Origin: JBLNBU01 sp050260215
GTDB lineage: Bacteria; Pseudomonadota; Alphaproteobacteria; Rhodospirillales; Magnetospirillaceae
Direction of reading: 5' to 3'
DNA: 18,366 nt
NCBI GenBank assembly: GCA_050260215.1
Contig: JBLNBU010000021.1
Location: 1 to 18,366 of the forward strand
Below are positions 1 through 5,086 of this stretch, piece after piece. Numbering within the stretch: position 1 is the stretch's first letter; the number at the start of each line of letters is the position of its first letter. The notes below the pieces were generated by a model. It was not told where the DNA came from, did not search any database, and saw only the letters and a program-made list of their open reading frames with translations. The position numbers and the translations under genes were made by a program.

Positions 1-664
1 AGCCCGACGAGAAGGCGCGCAGCAGCATCAGCAGGGTCAGCTCGCCGCCGGCGGCGACGGCCGGGTGGGCTGCGGGCTCGAGCCGGCCCAGGGCCGCCAT
101 CGCCCCGCCCGCCGCCAGCAGCACCAGTACCGCGGCGATGAACAGGTAGGTGGGGATGGCGAAGACACCGGCCGATTCGCGCATTCCCCTCAGGTTCGAC
201 CATGTGACCAGCATGATGGACAGCAGGCACAACGGCACCGTCCACGGCGCCAGCGCCGGCACCGCCGAAGTGACCGCGCGCAGGCCGGCCGAAATGGATA
301 CCGCCACGGTCAGTACGTAGTCGATCAACAGCGCCGCCGCCGCCACCAGCCCCGGCGTCTCGCCCAGGTTGTCGTAGGCGACGATGAAGGCGCCGCCGCC
401 GCCCGGATAGGCGTGGATGGTCTGGCGGTACGACAGGGTGACCACGGCCAGCAGGGCGGTGATGGCCGCGGCGATGGGCAGCGACAGGGACAAGGCGGCG
501 GTGCCGGCCGCCACCAACACCAAAAGGATCTCCTCGGTCGCATAGGCCACCGAGGACAGGGCATCCGACGAGAAGATCGCCAGCGCGCGGACCTTGCCCA
601 GCCGCTGGTGCTCGAGCGCCGAGCTTTCCAGCGGGTCGCCGAAGACCAGGCGGCGGACGTTCAT
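1..664 (-). CDS. KimA/YdaO-type APC family permease, N-terminal 221 residues (runs off the left edge)
   Basis: Reading down from an ATG at 664-662 the frame stays open for 221 codons to the window edge. The N-terminus has the hallmark of the KimA/YdaO branch of the APC superfamily: a short cytoplasmic lead (RLVFGDPLESS, residues 5-15), then LAIFSSDALSSVAYATEEIL (28-47), AYPGGGGAFIVAYDNLGE (85-102) and LLIDYVLTVAVS (112-123). By recall, D34, Y41, D115, Y116 and T119 line up with residues placed in the ion path of Bacillus subtilis KimA, a high-affinity proton-coupled potassium importer. At least five hydrophobic helices are visible. The substrate is inferred from family resemblance; a related amino-acid permease cannot be excluded because the C-terminal half, where KimA carries its regulatory domain, is missing. 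Its ATG overlaps the TGA of the preceding small gene (ATGA), so the two are probably translationally coupled. The Shine-Dalgarno sequence is weak, consistent with coupling. Confidence 0.85.
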   Translation of the reverse strand, partial: MNVRRLVFGDPLESSALEHQRLGKVRALAIFSSDALSSVAYATEEILLVLVAAGTAALSLSLPIAAAITALLAVVTLSYRQTIHAYPGGGGAFIVAYDNLGETPGLVAAAALLIDYVLTVAVSISAGLRAVTSAVPALAPWTVPLCLLSIMLVTWSNLRGMRESAGVFAIPTYLFIAAVLVLLAAGGAMAALGRLEPAAHPAVAAGGELTLLMLLRAFSSG

Positions 665-1005
665 GCCAGCCGCGCCAGGGCGCGGTCACGCTGCCGCTGG
701 GCCTCGATGCGCCGCTCGACCTCGCGCGAGTTGGCTTCCAGCAGTTCGCGCCCCCGGGTGCGCAACGCCTCGATCTCGGCCACCAGTTCCGGTATGCGCT
801 GGCGCGCCACCGCGGCGAACAGGGCGTTGGCGGCGTTCTCCTCGGCGGTGCGGTAGTCGAACAGGGCTATGGCCCCGTCGCCGGCCGACAGCCAGCTGCA
901 GGCCAGGGCGGGATCGCACAGGATGTCCCACGCACCGGGCGTGGCGGCACGGGCCAGCCCCGCCAGCTCGGCCAGGACGTCGGGGGTCAATGGCGAGTCG
1001 GGCAT
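661..1005 (-). CDS. Small Ea22-like hypothetical protein, coupled to the permease
   Basis: A 114-residue soluble protein with no membrane segment. Residues 15-70 carry the pattern seen in small Ead/Ea22-like proteins of phages and bacteria: AGLARAATPGAW (15-26), a variable acidic stretch, then AEENAANALFAAVARQRIPE (54-73) followed by a leucine/glutamate-rich helix. The C-terminal 45 residues (about 70-114) are charged, probably one long helix or coiled coil rich in Arg and Glu. Codon choice is strongly G/C at third positions, so the frame looks real. The ATG at 1005 is the only sensible start, since an in-frame stop lies at 1062-1060 with no ATG between. The preceding G-run (1006-1011) is close to the start, so initiation may be weak. 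The stop overlaps the permease start by four bases. Function is unknown; the coupling suggests an accessory or regulatory role for the permease, which is inference only. Confidence 0.65.
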   Translation of the reverse strand: MPDSPLTPDVLAELAGLARAATPGAWDILCDPALACSWLSAGDGAIALFDYRTAEENAANALFAAVARQRIPELVAEIEALRTRGRELLEANSREVERRIEAQRQRDRALARLA

Positions 1006-1024
1006 CCCCCCGACGTAGGCGCTG

Positions 1025-1053
1025 CCGGCCGCGCGGGCAAGCCGCGCGGCCGG
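1025..1053 (-). terminator. Perfect 12-bp GC hairpin between fabI and the small gene
   Basis: Left arm 1025-1036 and right arm 1042-1053 are exact reverse complements of 12 bp, enclosing a 5-nt loop GCAAG. It lies 53 bp beyond the fabI stop and 20 bp before the next start on the minus strand. There is no T-tract on either side, so it may be a weak terminator, an mRNA 3' stabiliser or an attenuator that reduces read-through from fabI into the downstream pair. Confidence 0.55.
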
Positions 1054-1105
1054 ATGATCTCAGCCGATGGGGCAAGCCCCTTTCACGCGGCCCGCCCGGC
1101 GAGGG

Positions 1106-1891
1106 CTATCCGACGATGTGATACCCGCCGTCGATGAACAAGGTGGTGCCCGTCACCGCCTTGGCGCCGTCGCTGATGACGAAGGCGGCCATGGCGCCGC
1201 AGTCGTCGATGGTGGCCAGCTGGTGGGTCGGCGCCTTGGCGGCGGCGGCTTCCATCAACTCGTCAAAACGGTTGATCCCTGAGGCGGCGCGGGTCTTCAG
1301 CGGACCGGGGCTCAGCGCCACGACGCGGATGCCCTTGGGCCCCAGCTCGTGGGCCATGTACTTGGTGGTGCTTTCCAGCGCCGCCTTGACCGGGCCCATG
1401 ACGTTGTAGTGCTCGACCACCTTGCGGCCGCCGTAGAACGACACGGTGACCAGGCAGCCGCCGTCGGTCATCAGCGGCTCGGCCAGGGCGGCCATGCGGA
1501 TGAACGAATGGCACGACACGTCCATGGCCAGCATGAATCCTTCGCGCGAGCAGTCGACGACGCGGCCGTGCAGGTCGTCCTTGTTGGCGAAGGCGATGGA
1601 ATGGATGACGAAATCCAGCTTGCCCCACTTCTCGCGGATGGCGTCGAACACCGCTTCCAGCTGGCCGTCCTCGCGCACGTCGCAGGGCATGACGATGGGG
1701 GCGTCCAGGGCGTCGGCCAGCGGGCGCACCCACTTCTCGGCCTTGTCGTTGAGGTAGGTCACCGCCACCTCGGCGCCGTGGGCGTGGCAATGCTTGGCGC
1801 AGCCAAAGGCGATCGACTGCTCGTTGGCGATGCCGATCACCAGGCCCTTCTTGCCGCGCAGATCCAGCGTGCGGATCGGGTCGATGGTCAT
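1106..1891 (-). CDS. fabI: Enoyl-[acyl-carrier-protein] reductase (NADH), FabI
   Basis: A 261-residue short-chain dehydrogenase-type enzyme that performs the last reductive step of each fatty-acid elongation cycle, reducing trans-2-enoyl-ACP with NAD(P)H in the cytosol. Visible features are the N-terminal nucleotide-binding stretch LVIGIANEQSIAFG (17-30), the FVIHSIAFANKDDL strand-loop (94-107), the catalytic pair Y162 and K169 in HYNVMGPVKAALES (161-174), and the C-terminal LSPGPLKTRAASGI and TLFIDGGYHI signatures. Length fits FabI (about 260). I chose the ATG at 1891 over that at 1900 because the Shine-Dalgarno AAAGGA (1906-1901) directly abuts the upstream ATG but sits 9 nt from the downstream one. 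Oddly, the position matching the second FabI tyrosine (E. coli Y146) is F152, with a Tyr shifted one place (SFYGG). It may therefore belong to a distinct FabI subgroup or be a paralogue. It is transcribed alone or weakly with the two genes beyond the hairpin. Confidence 0.88.
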   Translation of the reverse strand: MTIDPIRTLDLRGKKGLVIGIANEQSIAFGCAKHCHAHGAEVAVTYLNDKAEKWVRPLADALDAPIVMPCDVREDGQLEAVFDAIREKWGKLDFVIHSIAFANKDDLHGRVVDCSREGFMLAMDVSCHSFIRMAALAEPLMTDGGCLVTVSFYGGRKVVEHYNVMGPVKAALESTTKYMAHELGPKGIRVVALSPGPLKTRAASGINRFDELMEAAAAKAPTHQLATIDDCGAMAAFVISDGAKAVTGTTLFIDGGYHIVG

Positions 1892-1900
1892 TGGGCTCAT

Positions 1901-1906
1901 TCCTTT
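1901..1906 (-). promoter_or_regulatory. fabI Shine-Dalgarno sequence that decides the start
   Basis: On the minus strand this reads AAAGGA. It touches the ATG at 1900 with no spacer but is 9 nt from the ATG at 1891, so translation most likely begins at 1891. Confidence 0.7.
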
Positions 1907-1929
1907 GTGTTACCCCGATTGTGCGGCGC

Positions 1930-1959
1930 ACCATAAAGGCCATTCGCCGGCCGGGGCAA
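1930..1959 (-). promoter_or_regulatory. Candidate fabI promoter
   Basis: On the minus strand TTGCCC (1959-1954) is followed after 18 nt by TATGGT (1935-1930), giving a predicted start near 1923 and a leader of about 30 nt before fabI. A 7-bp inverted repeat GCCGGCC/GGCCGGC (1946-1952 and 1960-1966, 7-nt spacer) spans the -35 element and could be an operator. Confidence 0.45.
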
Positions 1960-2039
1960 GGCCGGCAGCCCTGATACGCCTAATTTTCATGGCGCTGTCA
2001 CCTTATTTGTACATGCACCAATTGTTATTCGTCGGAATT

Positions 2040-2069
2040 CTTGACCCCGGGCGCGTTGGATGGTATCGA
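2040..2069 (+). promoter_or_regulatory. Candidate metZ promoter
   Basis: CTTGACC (2040-2046) matches the -35 of alphaproteobacterial housekeeping promoters (5/6 to TTGACA). TATCGA lies 17 nt downstream (2064-2069) as a weak -10. The implied transcription start near 2075 coincides with the first base of the riboswitch P1 helix, which independently supports this promoter. Confidence 0.6.
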
Positions 2070-2072
2070 TTG

Positions 2073-2127
2073 TCCGTGGTGATTTGAGCGACCGGCTTGC
2101 GGCCACGATAAACAATCGCTAAAGAGG
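2073..2127 (+). ncRNA. SAM-II riboswitch (metZ leader)
   Basis: The leader matches the SAM-II (metA-type) class, an H-type pseudoknot that binds S-adenosylmethionine. P1 is CGTGG (2075-2079) with CCACG (2103-2107). The loop begins with the conserved TGATTT (2080-2085) and contains TTGC (2097-2100). After P1 the tail has ATAAA (2108-2112), then the signature GCTAAA (2118-2123) and AGAGG. AGCGA (2087-2091) and TCGCT (2116-2120) are complementary and could form the pseudoknot helix. The same order of P1, TGATTT, TTGC, P1', ATAAA and GCTAAA is found in characterised SAM-II RNAs, and metA/metX/metZ are the classical downstream genes in alphaproteobacteria. Identity rests on motif matching and fits the gene it precedes. 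Confidence 0.88.
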
Positions 2128-2150
2128 TCAGGCGCTTGCCCAAGCCTGCG

Positions 2151-2186
2151 AGCCCCGATCCTCGACCGGTCGGGGCTTTTTCGTTT
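2151..2186 (+). terminator. Intrinsic terminator between the riboswitch and metZ
   Basis: AGCCCCGA (2151-2158) pairs with TCGGGGCT (2170-2177); a G·U and a further G-C pair can extend the stem inward to about 10 bp. It is followed by TTTTT, CG and TTTT (2177-2186). This is a textbook rho-independent terminator placed 24 nt after the riboswitch and just before the metZ Shine-Dalgarno, so SAM binding could act through premature termination. The riboswitch segment GGCTTG (2094-2099) is complementary to CAAGCC (2141-2146), a possible alternative pairing. Confidence 0.75.
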
Positions 2187-2187
2187 T

Positions 2188-2193
2188 GGAGGA
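2188..2193 (+). promoter_or_regulatory. metZ Shine-Dalgarno sequence
   Basis: GGAGGA stands 6 nt before the GTG at 2200 but only 3 nt before the in-frame GTG at 2197, favouring the second GTG as the start. It is separated from the riboswitch tail by the terminator, so it is not the site masked by the aptamer itself. Confidence 0.65.
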
Positions 2194-2199
2194 CCGGTG

Positions 2200-3372
2200 G
2201 TGAGCAAGACCTGGCGCAAGCGGACCCGGGCAGTGCGCGGCGGACTGGCCCGCAGCGAGTTCCGCGAGACCTCCGAGGCCATCTTCATGACCTCCGGCTA
2301 CGTCTACGACAGCGCGCTGGAAGCCGAACAGAGCTTCGACGGCACCCGCGACCGCATGGTCTATTCCCGCTTCAAGAACCCCACGGTGGCTGTGTTCGAG
2401 GAACGCCTGGCCGCCATCGAGGGCGCGCCCGCCTGCCGCGCCACCGCCTCGGGCATGGCCGCCGTGCATGCGGCGCTGCTGTGCCAGGTCAAGGCCGGCG
2501 ACCGGGTTGTGGCCTCGCGCGCGCTGTTCGGCTCGTGCGCCTGGATCATCGGCGACCTGCTGCCCCGCTACGGGGTCGAGGCCGTCTTCGTCGACGGCAC
2601 CGACCTCGACGCCTGGGCCCGGGCGCTGTCCAAGCCCACCGCCGCGGTGTTCATCGAGACGCCGTCCAACCCGACGCTGGAAATCATCGACATCGCCGCG
2701 GTGGCCGAACTGACCCACAAGGCCGGTGGCCGCCTGGTGGTCGACAACGTCTTCGCCACCCCCATCCTGCAGAACCCGCTGGAGCTGGGCGCCGACGTGG
2801 TCGCCTATTCGGCCACCAAGCACATCGACGGCCAGGGCCGCTGCTTGGGTGGAGCGGTGCTGGGCTCGGCCGAGTTCTGTACCGACGTCCTGGGGCCGTT
2901 CCTGCGCCACACCGGCCCGGCGCTGTCGCCGTTCAATGCCTGGCTGCTGCTCAAGGGACTGGAAACCCTGGACCTGCGCATGGAGCGCCACTGCGCCAAC
3001 GCGCTCGCCGTCGCCCGCTTCCTGGAAGGCCGGCCCGAGGTTGCCCGGGTGCTGTATCCGGGCCTGCCCAGCCACCCCCAGCACGAGCTGGCCAAGCGCC
3101 AGATGCGCGGCTTCGGCAGCGTGGTGGCCTTCGAGCTGGCTGGCGGCAAGGATGCGGCCTATGGCCTGCTCGACCGGCTTGAGCTGGTCGACATCTCCAA
3201 CAACCTGGGCGACGCCAAAAGCCTGGCCACCCACCCCTGGACCACCACCCACCAGCGGGTGGCGCCCGCCGACAAGCTGGCCATGGGCATCGGCGAGGGC
3301 ATGATCCGCCTGTCGGTGGGCCTGGAAGATGCCGACGACCTGATCGACGACCTGGCAAGCGCGCTGGGGTGA
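2200..3372 (+). CDS. metZ: O-succinylhomoserine sulfhydrylase MetZ (PLP enzyme)
   Basis: A 390-residue enzyme of the Cys/Met-metabolism PLP family. It converts O-succinylhomoserine and sulfide to homocysteine, the direct-sulfhydrylation step of methionine synthesis. Landmarks: SGYVYDSALEAEQSFDGT near residue 32, YSRFKNPTV (about 56-64), the cofactor-contacting ATASGMAAVHAALL (about 81-94), ETPSNPTLEIIDI (about 153-165), and the PLP Schiff-base lysine K207 in YSATKHIDGQGRCLGG. SGMA and HIDGQGRCLGG are typical of MetZ rather than cystathionine lyases. Family length is about 390-400. The GTG at 2200 is preferred because of its 6-nt spacing from GGAGGA. Expression is very likely repressed by SAM through the SAM-II riboswitch and terminator directly upstream. 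It forms a single-gene unit, and its TGA abuts the stop of the convergent kinase gene. Confidence 0.93.
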   Translation: MSKTWRKRTRAVRGGLARSEFRETSEAIFMTSGYVYDSALEAEQSFDGTRDRMVYSRFKNPTVAVFEERLAAIEGAPACRATASGMAAVHAALLCQVKAGDRVVASRALFGSCAWIIGDLLPRYGVEAVFVDGTDLDAWARALSKPTAAVFIETPSNPTLEIIDIAAVAELTHKAGGRLVVDNVFATPILQNPLELGADVVAYSATKHIDGQGRCLGGAVLGSAEFCTDVLGPFLRHTGPALSPFNAWLLLKGLETLDLRMERHCANALAVARFLEGRPEVARVLYPGLPSHPQHELAKRQMRGFGSVVAFELAGGKDAAYGLLDRLELVDISNNLGDAKSLATHPWTTTHQRVAPADKLAMGIGEGMIRLSVGLEDADDLIDDLASALG

Positions 3373-4968
3373 TTAATCGGCCAGGGTAAAGTGGAAGGTC
3401 GCGCCCTGGCCGGGCACCGAGTCATACCAGATGCGCCCGCCGTGGCGCTGGACGATGCGGCGGCAGATGGCCAGGCCGGTGCCGGTGCCGGGATAATGCC
3501 CGGACGGGTGCTGGCGGCGAAAGATCTCGAACAGGTCGTGGCCGTCGGCGTGGATGCCGATGCCGTTGTCGCGGATCGAGAACCGCCAGCGTCCGTCTGG
3601 CTCGGGGGCGGCGGTGACCTCGATGCGTGGCGCCGCGCCCGGGCTATGGAACTTGATGGCGTTGCCCAGCAGGTGCTGGAACAGCTGCGCCAGCTGCACC
3701 ACGTCGCCGCGGACCTCGGGTAGGGGGCCGACATCGATGGAAGCCCTTGATTCGGCGATGCTTTCCTGCAGGGTCTCCAGTGCCATGCGGACCAGGTCTT
3801 CGGCGGCCACCCGCTCGAAGGGCCGGCCTTTGCCGGTCACCCGCGAGTAGGCCAGCAGGTCGCGGATCAGCGCGTTCATGCGCTGGGCGGCGGTGATGAC
3901 GAAGCCGAAATAGTCGCGGTCGCTGGCCTCGACCTTGTCGCCCAGGCTGCGTTCCAGCATCTGGGTATAGCTGGTGATGACGCGCAGCGGCTCCTGCAGG
4001 TCGTGGGCGGCGACGTAGGCAAAGCGCTCCAGCTCGCTGTTGGCCTCGGTCAGGGTCTCGACCGCGGCGGTCAGCCGTTCCATGGTCCGCCGTGCCTGGC
4101 TGACCGAGGCGGCGAGGAACAGCCCTACCAGCGACACCACCGTCAGGAAGCCGTGCAGGTGCGCGAAACTGACATGGAACGAGCCCAGGGCGAACGGCCC
4201 CGTGCCCGTCGCCGTCGCCCATACCGCCACCGTGGCCAGCGCCAGGATGGCAATCGCCGTCGCCCGCATGCCCAGTCGCACCGCCACCCAGATGATCACC
4301 GGCACCGCCAGATAGGACAGCGGCCCCAGGTTGGGCCCGCCCGGACCGAGGAACAGGCCGCCCGACAGCGCCCCCAGCAGCACGGCCACCGCCGCGGTCT
4401 CCAGCCGGCGCCCGCGCGCCAGCAGCGGCGCCAGGCCGCGGGTGGCCGCCAGCAGCGCCGGCGCCACCACCAGTACGCCCATGGCGTCGCCGGCCCACCA
4501 CACCAACGCGGTCATCGGCAGCTTCGCCGCGTCCTGCAGGCCGCCGGCCCACAGGCCCAGGCTGCCGATCCCGGCGCTGAACACCGGACCGGCCAGGACC
4601 GCGACGGCGACGAAGCGGGCCACCGACGCGGGATCGCCCAGCGGATCGGCCACCCGCCAGCGCCGCAAGACCCAGCAGCTGGCCAGCGCCGGCAGGGTGT
4701 TGCCGACGGCGGCGATCAGGCTGAAGGTGGGCTCGCCGGCTGTGGCCAGGTTGACCGCCAGTGCGCCGATGGTCACACCGGGCACCGCGGCCGCACCCCA
4801 CACCCAGACGGCGAAGAAAGCGATGCCGGTGGGCGGCCACACCAGGGTGACGCTGTTGCCCACATAGGCCAATTCAAGACCGGCACGGCCGCTGGCGAAG
4901 TAGGCCGCCGCCACCGCCAGAGCGATGACGATCCGCCGCGATGGGGAGGCCGGGTGGGAAACGTCCAT
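3373..4968 (-). CDS. MASE1-type membrane sensor histidine kinase
   Basis: A 531-residue inner-membrane kinase. Residues about 8-295 hold eight or so hydrophobic helices in the MASE1 pattern, including SVTLVWPPTGIAFFAVWVWG near residue 38 and VWWAGDAMGVLVVAPALL near residue 158. A short coiled linker (about 290-315) leads to a HisKA domain with the phospho-accepting H322 in YVAAHDLQEPLRV, the style seen in phytochrome-like kinases. The HATPase_c domain follows: N box LLGNAIKF (433-440, N436), G1 DNGIGI (467-472), F box FEIFRRQHPSGH and G2 GTGTGLAI (about 494-501). All catalytic boxes are intact. No receiver domain or response-regulator gene is in view, so it is an orphan here. MASE1 ligands are generally unknown, so the signal cannot be named. 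The ATG at 4968 was preferred to a TTG at 4974; neither has a good Shine-Dalgarno. It is divergent from the debranching-enzyme gene. Confidence 0.88.
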   Translation of the reverse strand: MDVSHPASPSRRIVIALAVAAAYFASGRAGLELAYVGNSVTLVWPPTGIAFFAVWVWGAAAVPGVTIGALAVNLATAGEPTFSLIAAVGNTLPALASCWVLRRWRVADPLGDPASVARFVAVAVLAGPVFSAGIGSLGLWAGGLQDAAKLPMTALVWWAGDAMGVLVVAPALLAATRGLAPLLARGRRLETAAVAVLLGALSGGLFLGPGGPNLGPLSYLAVPVIIWVAVRLGMRATAIAILALATVAVWATATGTGPFALGSFHVSFAHLHGFLTVVSLVGLFLAASVSQARRTMERLTAAVETLTEANSELERFAYVAAHDLQEPLRVITSYTQMLERSLGDKVEASDRDYFGFVITAAQRMNALIRDLLAYSRVTGKGRPFERVAAEDLVRMALETLQESIAESRASIDVGPLPEVRGDVVQLAQLFQHLLGNAIKFHSPGAAPRIEVTAAPEPDGRWRFSIRDNGIGIHADGHDLFEIFRRQHPSGHYPGTGTGLAICRRIVQRHGGRIWYDSVPGQGATFHFTLAD

Positions 4969-5002
4969 GGGCAATCATAACTTTGGTTTGCGGGCGAGAA
5001 TA

Positions 5003-5051
5003 GCCCCAGCCGCGCCAGAGCCGGCAGTGGATTTCCGCCCGTGGCTGGGGC
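5003..5051. repeat. Long-armed inverted repeat in the kinase/debranching-enzyme divergent region
   Basis: GCCCCAGCCGCG (5003-5014) is complementary to CGTGGCTGGGGC (5040-5051) over 12 pairs with a single G·U, enclosing 25 nt. It occupies most of the 118-bp intergenic region between two divergent starts. It could be a dyad operator for both genes or a structured leader of the plus-strand gene. There is no T-tract. Confidence 0.6.
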
Positions 5052-5086
5052 ACCATTGACCGATCCTCCCCAGTTGGACGGCCGCC

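Noticed and set aside
65..856. Plus-strand frames at the left edge (65-856 and 594-1121)
   Set aside because: They are Arg/Gln-rich antisense shadows of the KimA-like permease and Ea22-like genes.
1069..1083. GGGG-CAAG-CCCC-TTT mini hairpin
   Set aside because: The stem has four pairs and its T-run is on the plus strand, where no gene ends; it is not convincing as a terminator.
2136..2199. TTG-initiated leader peptide after the AAAGAGG tail of the riboswitch
   Set aside because: Spacing would allow initiation, but the sequence is the conserved SAM-II tail, and the frame reads on through metZ out of frame without coding character.
5056..5061. TTGACC as a -35 for the debranching-enzyme gene
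   Set aside because: It lies only 25 bp from the start codon, with no -10 element at a workable distance.
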